A stretch of DNA of 64,000 nucleotides from Cucurbitaria berberidis CBS 394.84 (GCF_010015615.1 NW_024468937.1:607745-671744), one strand, 5' to 3'. Counted from the stretch's first letter, positions 20,824 to 33,357 are shown. Notes: generated by a model from the letters alone, not told the origin. Numbers and translations are program-made.

Positions 20824-22165
20824 TGTTTATCTGGCGAGAAGTCCAACGTCATGGACCTTGATGACTGCGTGTGGTCGGAAAGAGGAAGTGCTATAATGTT
20901 ATCTTGTACGATTCTAGGGGGTACATTAAAAAAAAAGGAAAGAGCTCGCTGGTACTTGAATAAAAATATTCTCACGTACTTTAGGCAATAGAATCTTTAA
21001 AACGAACTCTCCGTCACGGCCAATTTTAGTTCACGTGACTTAACGGACATCGTCAAAGACCGTTAGTGTATACGGCCTTACCGTAGTCCGATAGGTCACG
21101 TGAGAGACGTAACTGTTATTATCACTGCTTTACGATCAATTTTGCATAATGAGAAGCGTTTGTAACCTCTAAAGGACAGTCGTTTTTAATATAGCCTTAG
21201 TTGATTGATTGTTTGTTGGTCTCTCGGAACGCCTCTCAGTATTTGACTAGCAACTGAGTTAGTATTATGTGTTTCTCCACCACGATAGCACGATAGGCAA
21301 ACGCTTGACGAACAGCCCGAAAGACCACGGAGATTGCTCACTACTGCATGTAGATACATTTATTACCAACTTGTTGATAACATACTCCCACGCGCCCAAC
21401 GTAGACGCGGCTTCCAAGACGGTGTCTGATAGTTTCCGCTCTCGCCTCAACACCCTATCAGTCGCCATCTACTTCCCGTCCTTGAACCGCCATTTTGGCA
21501 GATCTTGAGGATGTCTTAAGTCCGGCGTGCGGGTTGCGTCGCTGCGTGGCCGCCTTCACCCCTCGTCGTATGGGTACATACTCTAGCGAGAATTGTACCA
21601 AGAGGTGTAGAGCTCAAGGGACAATGGCTACCTGCTAGCGTGAGTATCCATTGGACTACAAGAAAAAAGGAAGCAAATCGATGGCATTTGCACACTACAG
21701 GAGGGTTAAACTTCTAAGTTGTCGGCCGCGACAATTCGCTCCAAGGGGAAAGTGCTGACATTCACTGGCTACAATTCGCCCTAGGGTATCTCAAGACTCT
21801 TGGTAAAGCTAATCTAGAGTTCAAATACACCGAGCCAGAGAAACAGAGTGGTATTCAGTCTACTTTGTTGACTCGGTCAGATCATCTTATAGTACGGTAG
21901 TTGACGGCCCAGTTCACTGATGAGAAGGTCTAGATAACTTTGGATCAACTGATTGAAATTGAAAATAGGACTGTGAGAAATGTGATTGATTGAAAGTTGT
22001 GAATACACCGTTGTGTGAGTAAGCAATATGCAATGCTTGTGACAAAATGCATGGGCCACAAGAGAACTAATATGAACCGCCGAACGCCACGCTATGCATC
22101 GAAAGAAAGGCCCGCTGTATACACCTCTATTCCTCCTCCTAATATATCGGCAATCTTCACTCCAC
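20824..22165. other. Gene-poor spacer with palindrome
   Basis: It holds the upstream region of the dead transporter, a 73-nt imperfect palindrome (21031-21103, listed separately) and the 3' region of the PCF11 gene. The 60-80 codon frames around 21265-21508 overlap on both strands and show no domain. Base composition is more AT-rich than neighbouring genes. Confidence 0.55.
21031..21103. repeat. Imperfect palindrome with CACGTG at both tips
   Basis: The first 22 nt (beginning TCACGTGAC) and the reverse complement of the last 22 nt agree at 18 positions, 16 of the first 18. The outermost 9 nt match exactly and each contains CACGTG (21032-21037 and 21097-21102), the E-box/G-box core. It lies about 210-280 nt upstream of the dead MFS start codon. 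It could be paired bHLH/bZIP sites or a small hairpin (MITE-like) element. Confidence 0.7.
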
Positions 22166-24407
22166 TCAAAAAGCTCGAACCTTCTTCCCCTCCCCGTTGA
22201 CACTAGCTGCATCCTCAGCTCTCCGCTTCCCAAGCACTGAGTCAGGTGTCCCGGGCATAGCAATGCCGGCGCCTTTACTATACTCTTCAAAGCAAGTAGC
22301 GTGATACACCTTTCCTCCAACACTCAACGCATCCATCCACACGAAATCATTCGCCTCGACGCTCCACACCGTGTCAAACTTTTCTTGACAAATAGGGCAC
22401 GGGGCCTGCTGTAGCGCCACATCCTGTGGAACACTCACGTATCGGTCTTTGGCCTGTTTCTTCGGTTTCGCCCCGGACGAGGTAGAGTTATTGGAGTCAT
22501 TAGAGGTATGATTGGGCGACGTTTCGTCAACTTCCTTATACTCAATCCACTCTTTCTCGGGCATATACCAGCTACGGTGGACACCGCGTTTTGCGGCATC
22601 GGGGTCTTTTACTTTGAAGTGCCAGTCCATGTGGCGCGCCTTCTTCTCTTTGCCTTCGGACGTTGACTCGAATCGGCGGCCGCAGGTAGCGCAGATGTTA
22701 GGCTTGGCTTCATAGAGGCGGGAAATGAGGTGGAGGCGAGGTTTCTTCATCGATACAGTAGTGAGCTCGATCTGGTCCATCACGTTGAATGGTGCCGAGG
22801 ACTGTCGGGCCATTTGCTGAGATGCTATTGGGGTCGAGATCGCAGGGGTAGCACCAGGTACGCTACCCAGGGCTTTGAGGAGCCATTCAGCACTACCAAG
22901 CGTGGGAGGTGCAGTGTTTGGCTGCGGTGGGAACTGAGGAACGGGGGTGCTTTGCATCGGCATCGGCTGTGACATGGGCGGTGCTCCTGCGGGCTTGTTG
23001 AATTGAGCAAGTAGTGTAGCCAGACTAGCTGTTGGTGTGCTAGATGGTGCTGGTGCAGCCGCTTGAGGAATTGGCATCGGAGTAGAATTTGGTGGTGGGA
23101 AGCCCTGGAAAGGTAGCTGAAATGGAGCAGGCGCCGGTATAGACGACGATTGCGCAGGAGACGAGACACGCTTTAGCAAATCTACTAGGTTGAAAGCCGG
23201 AGGGTTTGGGGTCGAGGCAGGTTGTGGAGTTTGCTGCATTGGTGGTCTAAAGCCCGCAAGAAGCTGCGCCACGTTCGGTGGAGCACTGTTTGGTGGGGCA
23301 GTCACTGGAGGGAAGTTTGATGGGAGATTTGGCTGGAAGTGAGTAGGTAATGTATGCTGTGGAGGATAGACTGGTGTTGATGGAGCAGGAGGAGGTGCCA
23401 GTGCCCGAATCTGCTGTCGCACAGCCTCTAGCTGCTGAGGAGGCAGTGTTTGTGTATCTAAAATCTGCTTGAGCGATAGAAGCGCCTGCAACTTTGTCCG
23501 AAGAGCAAGGTCAGCATGATTATGTGCGAACATAGTTTGTGTCGTAGAAATGAGCTGCGTGACTTCGCTTTTCAGGTCAGCTAGATCGATTGACGACATT
23601 GGCTGAGCCTGTTGTTGAGGCTGCTGATATTGCATAGGTGGTGTAGCAGTATGCAATGGAGGCCCATATTGTGGGGTAGTAGGTGGAAATGACTGGGGTC
23701 ACGCTGTTAGTGGGTGAAGCTGATCGTTTCGAGGATAGGACCTTACCGGTCGAGCACGCGGATCATTGGGAGCCGCATACCGCGGTAGGTTCTGCGGAGG
23801 CGTCGAAGTGTCCCTCCAAGCCACATTCGTTGGGGGGCGAGGCGGAAGCGCATGCTGCGGTCGTTGCACCTGTTGTTGAACGGCTGCACGTATCTTAGTC
23901 AGTGCGTTCTCGATGTCCCTGGTCACGTCGGCAGGAAACACGGGACGAGGGTCCATGGATTCAGGCACAGGCATTTTCCATGTCCTCAACAAGCCCTCCA
24001 TGGCCTTTCGAGTGTCTTGGGCCATGACGAGGTAGGCATCCATAAAGGTACGATAGAGGTTGCGGCCAATGTATACGGTGTATGGGGTGCCGACATTTTT
24101 GACAATAGAGTCAAGCACATAGAGAGCTGGGAGCTTCCATTCAGGGCGAGTCTACATCATGTTAGTCACATGGGATGCATCAGGGTAGAGAAAGAGAGCG
24201 GTAGCGGCTTGGACGCGCGAGATTTCTTGATGTTAAACGACTTACCGAACGTATGTGGTTTTCGAGCTCGGTCGATATGGCTTCGGCATACTCTGTGTTC
24301 TCCTTGGCGATGAGAGTTAGATTGCTTATCTCTGGTCTGCTGTTCAACCTCAGGTCTTGCAGAGCGTCTCGAAAGTCGGCTGCTACTTCAGCAGCCGGCA
24401 AAGACAT
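22166..24407 (-). CDS. PCF11: Pcf11-like mRNA cleavage/termination factor
   Basis: Exons 24407-24246, 24151-23747 and 23692-22166 give 697 residues. ATG at 24407 opens MSLPAAEVAADFRDAL, the first helix of a CTD-interacting domain that spans about residues 5-140 (TRPEWKLPALYVLDSIVKN, GRNLYRTFMDAY). The middle is Pro/Gln-rich. Two zinc-binding modules follow: CATCGRRF...RHMDWHF near residue 520, and CPICQEKFDTVW...YHATCF near residue 620, with WYMPEKEWIEY between them, as in Pcf11. Pcf11 binds Ser2-phosphorylated RNA polymerase II CTD and is a subunit of cleavage factor IA, coupling 3' processing to termination in the nucleus. The gene is divergent from IWS1, another CTD-linked factor. Confidence 0.93.
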
Positions 24408-25210
24408 GATGGGCAAGCTTGATCTTGGGTTAGAGGGGTAGGAAATGTGCTAGGTTAGAGGAAAGGCTCGCGCGTAAACAGTGTGAGGGAGCTGTTCGCT
24501 TTGCGGTCGGTGAGTCGCAATCCGGAGAGGCCGACTTCGAATGCCAGATGAACAAGATAGACGATGTGTTTTCCTCGCTCTCGAACACACGTAAAGACAG
24601 TGTTTGTGTTGCTACTAGCTATGACCGCGCAAGGTGACGCAGCGAAGACTGCGCCTGTACAGCCAAGAACCGTGACAAAAGTCGCTCTCCTCCCCACTGT
24701 ACTCCTTCCACTGTGTCCTTCCTCCTTCAAGCCAACGTTTGTGGCAGCAGTGCACGACTGCGACAGGACCGAGAAGAGGGTATACCTGCTATGAGTGCGC
24801 GAATAAGCAAGCGGGTGGGTTACGCGGAGCCCACGAGGCGCTGTACTGCCGGTGTCGCAGTATGTCGATTGAGCAGCAGCGTCGAGCTCTATGGCCAAGG
24901 TAGATGTGAAGGTCGAGGTGGAGCCTGAAGGTGGTATTCAGGCGAGCGTGACATGTAGAGGAGAGGTTCTTTGAATGGGACGCACCTTCACTTCCGTCTG
25001 CCAAGCCCGGCGAATTGTTCCACCGCGCGTCATGGCAGTCGCGACCCTCAACTTTCTTTGAACTGTGCAGACATCAGCTCCAACTCCTCCATTCGCGCGC
25101 TCGATTACCTTTACTTCGTGTTTCAGCCTTTTCCCACCACTCACCTACCGGTGCTGCCACGGTCCATCCTCCTAAACCTCTTAGAAATCCCGACTTTCTT
25201 GTCCAGCATC
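24408..25210. promoter_or_regulatory. Bidirectional promoter region PCF11 / IWS1
   Basis: An 803-nt region between two divergent start codons. The IWS1-proximal 100 nt are pyrimidine-rich (TCACCTACCGGTGCTGCCACGG and neighbours), consistent with a 5' leader. No TATA box stands out. Short open frames inside show no domain. Confidence 0.6.
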
Positions 25211-26670
25211 ATGGAGGACGTCAAGTTCAACCGGTCGCATTCCAACTCGCCGCTGCCCGAGGCCGGCAACGACCCAAGCGATCCCCTGCGGCCTGAGATC
25301 GAGGAAGAGCACTCGGTTCCAGACCCCACCAATGCCGAGCCGTATCAAGATATGGAGGTGACGGAGAACAAGGAGGAGATGCCCGACGACGACGACATCC
25401 AGGCCGGCCTTTCAGACAACGAGTCTGTGCTGTCCGAGGCGCTAGACGACGAGCAGTTTGACGAGCAGTTTGGCGACTTCGATGCGAGCAACATTGCTAT
25501 TGAAGAGCGCCCGGCGCAGGCCATCGACGAGGACAATGTCAACCAGATTGGTGTGCACAAGCGGAAGCGGGCCGCGGGCGAGGGTGAAGAGCCTAAAAAG
25601 AAGAAGAAGAGGGCAGACAAGCCGCGCCGGAAGAAGAACAAGGATGGCGATGAGGGCGAGGGCATTGCAGAGGGCGATCGGAGGAGCAAGCGGTCCAAGA
25701 AGGCGGGTAGGGTCCGAGGCGCGAGCCCAGACGATGACGCGGATGAGAACCTCACTCCAGAAGAGCGTATGCATCCCCGCTGTCTTGGGTACTTGACATG
25801 AGCTAACACCATGGTGCAGGCCGAAAGCGCGCTCTCAATGCGCAGATGGATGCTATTGTTAAGAGTGGCTCATCACGACGCCGCAAGAAGGACGGCATCG
25901 ATCTCGAGCAAATGGCCGACCAGGAGATCGAAGAGATGCGCCGCCGCATGGCGCAAGCTGCCGAAGCCGACAACGAAGGCCGAAAGCGCAACGAGCCTGC
26001 CCGCCACAAGCTCAAGCTTCTCCCCGAAGTCACGGCCTTGCTCAACAAGAATAGCCTGAGGGAAACCATAGTAGACCCCGAGGTCAATCTCTTGGAGTCA
26101 GTTCGATTCTTCCTCGAGCCCCTTAGCGACGGTAGTCTTCCCGCATACGACATTCAGAAGGAGCTCTTCGCTTCCCTGGCCAAGCTACCCGTCAACAAGG
26201 ACACACTCGTCGCGTCTGGCATCGGCAAGGTCATCATGTTCTACATCAAGAGCAAGCGCCCGGAATTGACGATCAAGAGACAAGCCGAGCGCCTTTTCAC
26301 AGACTGGACCCGTCCGATTCTTAGGCGAACGGACGACTTCCGCAAGAAGGAGTTTGCCCAAGCTGACTATGATCCAACGTACGTGCTATCAATCTTTCTT
26401 TTTGAGTCAGGCATTGGCTAACCAAAGCACAGTAAGCTTCGAACCGGCGATAGAACCATCAGCAGCCAGGCTGCGGTTCAGGCAGCTCGGAGGAAGAAGG
26501 ATCTCGAAGCTCCTCGCGCCTTCCAACGCGCTCGTATGGAAGCCGGTCCGAGCACGTACACCATCGCACCCAAGAGCAACGTCGTTTTCAATGAGAACAC
26601 CCGCAACCGGTCGAGCAACGTGGATATCATGAAGCAGATAAAAGGGGGTCGTGGCGCCGGTAGGCGTTGA
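25211..26670 (+). CDS. IWS1: IWS1/Spn1 transcription elongation factor
   Basis: Exons 25211-25766, 25820-26378 and 26433-26670 give 450 residues, frame kept. The start context is AGCATCATGG. The N-terminal half is acidic and disordered with Lys/Arg runs (KRKRAAGEGEEPKKKKKR). The conserved core at about residues 240-370 is the TFIIS N-terminal-like helical domain: KLKLLPEVTALLNKN, FFLEPLSDGSLPAYDIQKEL, VNKDTLVASGIGKVIMFYIK and AERLFTDWTRPI. A conserved C-terminal tail follows (YTIAPKSNVV). Spn1/Iws1 binds Spt6 and histones and acts with elongating RNA polymerase II. Both introns are about 53 nt. Confidence 0.95.
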
Positions 26671-27563
26671 GCGACAGGCACAGCCCCGCCGGAACTCGTG
26701 TGTTCTTCCGATGAGATACCGAATCCGTGTCTTCTCTACAAAATACTCGTTTCTGGGTGTTTCGGCTCTACTTTTCCATCATGGCTGTACGGAGTACTTG
26801 GCGTACAGGCTTTGATAAGATAATCCAAGTGTCAAATTGCATAGCGGGCGTCCTTCGACTTGATTAGCCGTTTATTCCAGGCGCATTTGTATACTACTGC
26901 TTTACTATGAAAGTCTTTCTTTCTTACTTGAATACTCATACAATCTGCCTACCTGCTTCCGTCTAACCCAGTTTATTACCGTGAAATAGAGGCAAAGCTC
27001 ATAGCAGATACCTAGGAACCGTAAATAAATTATTTCTTATATATACTAGGAGGGATTCGTTCTCGTGATCGCTCTTGATATGGGAATCTGTCTCTACTGT
27101 ACAGGGAGAATTTTATCAGAAGACCCCAATCTTATCTCATTCATCGCGATTGAATTATTTATTCGACCATGGGCTATGAATCGATTGGTGACCTGCAGCT
27201 TTGCATCTTGATTTACAGGACAAAAGGTACAGATTAGGATACTTGAATTTCACCAAACAGGCCTTCATACGGGCTAAAGGACTGAAAGAAGTAGTTGTCC
27301 GAAGTGGATGAATACCCTGCCTATTTACAATGAGCCACAGACGTTCCGCCCGAATCTCACGAGTCATGGAGAGTTCAATTCGAACAAGGAAAACGGTCTC
27401 TTTGCATGCAAGATAGATTACACAGGAAGCCACGTCCGTCCAAGCACCCGCCTATAATCCCACGTTTCGAGGTATATCTTTTGTACAAAGTGAGATTAAT
27501 CGGCGAACTGCCTCCGACACCGATGGCCGACTCTCATATCTCACCCACTACCACAGCAGGCGT
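26671..27563. other. Convergent intergenic region IWS1 / ATP2
   Basis: 3' regions of two convergent genes, AT-rich around 27000-27060. No gene or RNA is seen. Confidence 0.6.
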
Positions 27564-29574
27564 CTATGACTTCTCAAGCTCAGCGAGAATCTTCTCACCC
27601 TTGGCGCGTGCCGACTCGAGGTCACCGACCATGTAGAAAGCACCTGTGGCGAATTAGCATTGTAATACTTCGAAGGGGAAATAGACAACATACCCTCGGG
27701 AAGGTCGTCACCCTCACCGTTCAAGATAGCCTTGAATGATCGGATGGTGTCCTTGAGATCGACAAGCTTGCCCTCAATGCCAGTGAAGACCTGAGCGACA
27801 GCGAAAGGCTGGCTCAAGAAACGCTGGATCTTACGGGCACGCTCAACGGTAAGCTTGTCAGCTTCTGACAACTCGTCCATACCGAGAATGGCAATGATAT
27901 CCTGGAGGGACTTGTACTCCTGGAGAATCTGCTGGACACGGGTGGCGGTCGAGTAGTGCTCGTCACCAATGACACGGGGGTCCAGAATACGGGACTTGGA
28001 GTCGAGAGGGTCGACGGCGGGGTAGATACCCAACTCGGAGATACCGCGGGACAAGACAGTGGTGGCGTCCAAATGGGCGAAGGTGGTGGCAGGGGCGGGA
28101 TCAGTCAAATCGTCAGCGGGCACGTAGACGGCCTGGACGGAGGTAATGGAGCCCTTGGAGGTGGTGGTAATGCGTTCCTGCATGATACCCATGTCCACGG
28201 CTAGAGTGGGCTGGTAACCGACAGCAGAGGGAATACGACCAAGCAGAGCGGACACCTCGGAACCGGCCTGAGTGAAGCGGAAAATGTTGTCAATGAAGAG
28301 CAACACATCCTGACCCTCTTCGTCCCTGAAGTACTCCGCTACAGTTAACTTTTTATGGTCAGTGATGTATCCTAGTAAGTTCATAGTTGGAAAGTTGAGT
28401 ACTTACTCCAGTAAGCGCAACACGAGCACGAGCACCCGGCGGCTCGTTCATTTGACCGAAGACTAGTGCGACTTTGCTGTCGCCATCAAGCTGAATAACG
28501 GACGTCTCTTGCATCTCGTGGTATAGATCGTTACCCTCCCGGGTACGCTCACCGACACCCGTAAACACACTGAAACCACCGTGAGCCTTTGCAATGTTGT
28601 TCTACGATGTGTGTTAGCTTCTATCTTAACGTATCCAGGAGGACCTTACGATCAGTTCCTGAATGAAGACCGTTTTTCCGACACCGGCACCTCCGAAAAG
28701 ACCAATCTTTCCACCACGGGCATAGGGCGCCAACAAATCGACAACCTTGATACCAGTGATGAGGATCTCAGCAGAAGTGGACTGCTCGACGAACTCCGGG
28801 GGATCGGCGTGGATGGGAGCGTATTTGGTAGCCTTGATGGGACCACGCTCGTCAATGGGATCACCAGTGACGTTCATGATACGGCCAAGGGTACCGTGAC
28901 CAACGGGAATCTTGATGGGCGCACCAGTGTCGGTGGCAGTGGCACCTCGGACGAGACCCTCAGTACCTGTAGCGTTTACAATCAGCCTCATCCAATGGCG
29001 GGGACATGCAGTGGCTTCGACTTACCGTCCATGGCAATACATCTGACGATGTGCTCGCCCAAATGTTGCTGCCCAGAGTCAGTAAAGCTGTTCCCGGTGT
29101 CCAATGCTTGGCATCCTTACCGCAACCTCGAGAACGAGCTTCTGGCCGCCATTGTCGGTCGTCAGGGCGTTGAGAATCGACGGCAGCTGCTCGGTATCGA
29201 ACTTGACTGTATTGAAATGTCAGCGCCAGGTTGCGCGATGCGGGTCGCAATGGCAGAGGACGGGATTCCATCATAGCCGCTGCCGGGAAAAGTTTTTCGG
29301 CGACAGAAAGGGAAGGACCGACCGTCAACTACAGCACCAATGACGGCGTGTATCTTGCCGCTGTTGGAGGCATCGGTGCTGGCGAAGCGAGCTGCCAGAG
29401 CAGGCGCAAAGTTCTTCTTGATGGGTTGGAACGCGCTGCGGACCGTGGCCGGTCGGCGGAGGGAGGAGCGAAGCGTCCTCTGGAGACCGCTGTAGTTTCA
29501 TCAATTAGCACAGCTTTTCCAATTGAATCATCATCAATTGATTTGTTCGGGTCAAGATCTTACCTCTTCAGCAT
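27564..29574 (-). CDS. ATP2: Mitochondrial F1-ATP synthase subunit beta
   Basis: Eight exons: 29574-29564, 29489-29323, 29206-29121, 29068-29026, 28966-28650, 28601-28407, 28348-27694, 27643-27564; 1,554 nt, 517 residues, close to the fungal norm of 510-520. Residues 1-45 form a basic, acid-free mitochondrial presequence. The P-loop GGAGVGKT lies near residue 190; GERTREGNDLYHEM, the DELSEAD loop and RFLSQPFAVAQVFTG are all present. The protein is the catalytic subunit of complex V in the matrix. The first exon is only 11 nt (ATG plus 8 nt) and exon 4 only 43 nt; frame and family alignment support both. Seven introns in the order of 48-116 nt make it the most fragmented gene of the window. 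Confidence 0.97.
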
Positions 29575-30293
29575 TTTGAAAGATGAATGAGACGGATGTG
29601 GTGAGTGGAGAGGGTGGTGATGAAAGGAAAAGAAGCTCGAGAGCTAGAAGTCACGTCCGCACTACGGGAAGGGGCCAAAGCGGCCTAGCCAACACGGGTT
29701 AGCGTCAAGTGTGCCCACCAACGATACCTACCTAGGTACCTAGGGAGATGGATAGCTTTTCCCTTACTATTGCACGAGGTTCAAATATCGATTCTTTGAT
29801 GTGCTTCTCCGATTATCAGGCCGTTGAGTGCACCATGTTCCGAACAAACTCGCTCGACCAAACGCTAGCCAGGTGCCCTTCAGGGATCTATCGGACATTC
29901 ACAGAGTAGGAACACAAAATACAGCGAATGCCTCCAGGCTCCCAGATGATGGCTAGTTCTTATAGCTGCGACATACACCACGTACCGACTGTACTGAACA
30001 ATCCCACTCGACCAAATCCTAGCCAGGTGCCCTTCAGGTAATTATTAGAAGTTTACTAAATAGGAACGCAAAAATACAGCGAACACCTCCAGGCTGCCGG
30101 ATGGCCAGTTCATTACCGTCTTCACGTAAAGTGCGTTTGAACCATTATATCAACACGTAGTATATTTTATCTGTAGATTGTTTCACTAGTAGATACAGGC
30201 TCCTACCTATCCTCCTGCAGTGATACGGTACGGTCGCCTCACATTTCGCCGTTTCAATTTGACTTCCACCAACTTATCATCGCTCACCACTAC
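29575..30293. other. ATP2 upstream region with diverged tandem repeat
   Basis: It contains the ATP2 promoter and the 3' flank of GBE1. Two related copies of about 118 nt lie at 29842-30113 (listed separately). A CCTAGGTACCTAGG palindrome-like run is at about 29731-29745. Confidence 0.6.
29842..30113 (+). repeat. Two-copy diverged direct repeat
   Basis: Copy 1 (about 29842-29961) and copy 2 (about 29997-30113) share the blocks CTCGACCAAA, TAGCCAGGTGCCCTTCAGG, TAGGAAC, AAAATACAGCGAA and CCTCCAGGCT in the same order and spacing, with an intervening period near 155 nt. Differences are scattered and mostly transitions. Neither copy has coding potential. Confidence 0.8.
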
Positions 30294-32692
30294 TCACAAT
30301 GTACTTTCGAGCGCCATCACCTATTAATCAGTTAGCACACTTCACCCTTCTGTAATGTGGGGCGACTTACAATCGCCGTCCTTGACGGAACATAAACCTG
30401 CAAGAAGTTTTTCCTCTCATTCCACGCAAACGGTGTAGTGAAGAACCTCGTGCTCTCATCCACGTTTCCGTGTCCACCAAACGCCTTAGCATCGGTGCTG
30501 AGCACGATCCTGTAGGTGCCTTCTTGCTCAACACCCACACGGTAGTCTGTAAAGCTCTCCTGGGGATGGAAGTTGAAAATCCACAGCAGCCCAGCGCGCT
30601 CAAACACGACGACCTTATCGCCCTCATGCTTCAAGCTTACATACGCCTGAGGGGCATGCAGCCATCCGTACTTCTCCTCAGTCCACTGCATCTTGCTGTC
30701 GAACTCGTTAAGGAACCTGTACCGCAGGAGTTCGTCGTCGACGAGGTTAAACTGGCGGCGCGCGTAGTGGAAGGAGTTACCATTGCCTTCGCGGGGGAAG
30801 TCGAGCCATTCTGGGTGCCCAAACTCATTTCCCTCGAAGTTGAGGTAGCCTTCGCCTCCGAGACCGTGCGTAATCAGTCGGATCATCTTGTGGAGGGAGA
30901 GGCCTCGGTTGATGACAGGCGTTAGCTCCGAAAGCAGCGACATGTTGGTGTACATCTGCGCGTCGCAGAGCCAGAAGAGCAGAGTCTTGTCTCCGACAAG
31001 CCTAAATGATATCAGTATCTGTGTAAAAGGTCTAATGTGGCCGACTTACGCTTGGTCGTGGCTTTCGGCGTATGCAATAGTCTTCTCTCCGTGTCTTCGG
31101 TTCGTCAGGGTGAAAACAAGTTGGCCCATGTCCCAGTCGATATCCTGCTTCTCCTTCAACCACTTGATGTAGAGGTCAGGTACAGCCATGGCTAATCGGT
31201 AGTCGAATCCTATTCCGCCTAATGAGAGTGACACACAGAGACCTGGCATGCCAGAAACATCCTCAGCGATGGTAATGGAGTCTGGGAAGATTGTATGCAG
31301 TAGCTCGTTGGCAAGCATCATGTACACCACAGCTTCCTCGTCCACAGAGGGACCGAAGTACTCATGGTAGCCACCCGAGAAGCCCCTAGAAACTGTTAAA
31401 CATGTAACATGGCTAATATGGGACAAATACTTACGTTCCAATTCCGTGGTGAGTGTAGAGCATGCTCGTAACTCCGTCGAAGCGGAAACCGTCAAACTGA
31501 TACTCCTCCATCCAGAAGCGAAGATTACTGAGGAGGAAGCGCAAAACTTCATGATGTCCGTAGTTGAATAGTCTGCTGTCCCAGAGCTCGTGACGTCCTT
31601 TGGCGCCTTCATGGAAGTAGAGGTGGTCGCTACCGTCAAACATGTTCAAGCCGTCAAGGACATTCTTGGACGCATGGCTATGTACCATGTCCAGCAAAAC
31701 AGTGATGCCCATGCCGTGCGCAGTATCGATGAGCTCCTTCAGATCGTCTGGGAATCCATAGCGACTACTTGCCGCGAAGAAGCTGTTGACCTGGTATCCG
31801 AAGCTTGCGTAGTACGCATGCTCCATAACGGCCATCAGTTGTATAGTATTGTATCCCAAATGCTTAATCCGCGGCAACGTGTTGTGTGTGAACTCTTTGT
31901 AGGTGGCTACCTTCGGCTCGGGGGAGGAGATGCCAACATGGGCCTCGTAAATTCGGGCGCTCTGGGGCTTCGCGGGCCGCTTGTTCTTCCAGACATATTT
32001 CTCGGGGGGGTTCCAGAAGCGCGCATCGTAGACGGGAGAGACATTGAGGTCTTGCGTCACTCGGGTGATCCAGGCGGGGAGGCGCTCCTGGCGAGCATGG
32101 TCATTAGGAGTAACGAAAGACACCTGCATGCTAAGTCAGCTTGAGCTCATTCCTACGTGTATAGCAAACACACCTTGATTTTCGAATCGTGCGGGATTGC
32201 GGGCTGGCCGTTGACTCCAGGTACAGTAACTTCGAAGACACCAAAGTCATTTCTCGTCATGGGGGTTGCATCACGGTTCCAGCCGTTGAAGTCGCCAATC
32301 AAGTATGCTCGCAGGGCAGACGGAGCCCACTCGCGGTAGATAACGTCGCCGTTGGGCTGTACAAGGAAGCCAAACTTTTCGTATCCCTGAAAAAAGCAGT
32401 CAGCTACATGCTGGTGAGTGCCAATCGCAGAATACTTGCCCTTGAGAACTTCTCCAGACCGCCTTCTGTTTGGTCAATCGTCTTGATCCATTGCTGGGCT
32501 TTTGCGAAGCGACTCCTGAGCGCGCCTTGGAAGGGCTCCAAGTAAGGATCGAGCTGTACGATGCCTGGGAGAAAGTTGGTCAGTCAATTTGTTTTTCTCG
32601 AGTGGCCAGAAGCCCATACCAGTTCCGTCATTGGGGATCTTCCCCGGCGCCTCTGTGAGGGTCGAGTTTGCTGAAGCATTGTTGAGCTCCAT
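30294..32692 (-). CDS. GBE1: 1,4-alpha-glucan (glycogen) branching enzyme
   Basis: Seven exons: 32692-32620, 32564-32440, 32386-32174, 32123-31435, 31385-31050, 31001-30371, 30320-30294; 697 residues, near yeast Glc3 (704). Order: N-terminal CBM48-like module (REWAPSALRAYLIGDFNGW), GH13 catalytic barrel and C-terminal all-beta domain. The catalytic aspartate is in GFRFDGVTSM (about residue 350) and the acid/base glutamate in IAEDVSGMPG (about 408); AYAESHDQAL supplies the third conserved acidic site. The enzyme makes alpha-1,6 branches in glycogen in the cytosol. The intron at 32439-32387 begins GCAAGT, a GC-AG intron; every other splice reading breaks the conserved EKFSRGYEKFGF segment. The last exon encodes only eight residues. 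Confidence 0.96.
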
Positions 32693-33357
32693 GGCGTGAG
32701 ATGTGAGAAGGAGGGTCCAGGTGTAGCGTCGGGTTTGCTGTAAAGCGAGCTATCACAGACAGCGGCGGGAACCTGCAGGAAACACTGCTTCCTTCTATGT
32801 ACAATCACGAAGAACAACACCTGTCGCAGACAGATGGCAGAGGTAAAGGTGGTTCTCAGATTTGCGGGGTCTTTGCCCGAATTGCTGAGGGCTGCGGGCT
32901 CTCAACCAAAAGTCGTTGCCAATCCAACCAGCAACGTCATAGCTTGAGAGCTTGAACAGGCATCGCGCCCGCGCCCACGCCACCAGCTATCCCACATTGC
33001 GCATCGAAGGAGCCCGGAGGGATTCACGCTGCAATTCGTCGGTATCGGTCCGAGAATCTAGGAATGCGCGTCACCCATCAGAGTTGGTTTTGTGCCAATG
33101 CGTGTAGTGTCTGTGTAGGTGGCACATCAAAACGGCCCGACGAGTTGCTTATCAAAAGTTGGGGAGCTGCCCCGCACATGTTCCACGTCGGCTCAATGCG
33201 GAGAGCTCCCGTGTGACCTCCAGCTCCACCCATGCCTAGGTAGTGGACTACCACTTGCGTCTCCCTTCACCTAAGCCTGAGTCGCCCGCGAACGTCGTGA
33301 CCTTTGAGTTTCAGCTTCGCCATGTGAATCGGGTCGCGTCTTGTTGCCCCCTCCAAG
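32693..33357. promoter_or_regulatory. Bidirectional promoter region GBE1 / ClpX
   Basis: A 665-nt region between divergent start codons; GC-rich in the middle, no TATA box evident, no other gene. Confidence 0.6.

Noticed and set aside
21265..21508. Overlapping plus and minus frames of 67-79 codons
   Set aside because: No promoter, intron or protein-like pattern; both strands are open over the same bases.
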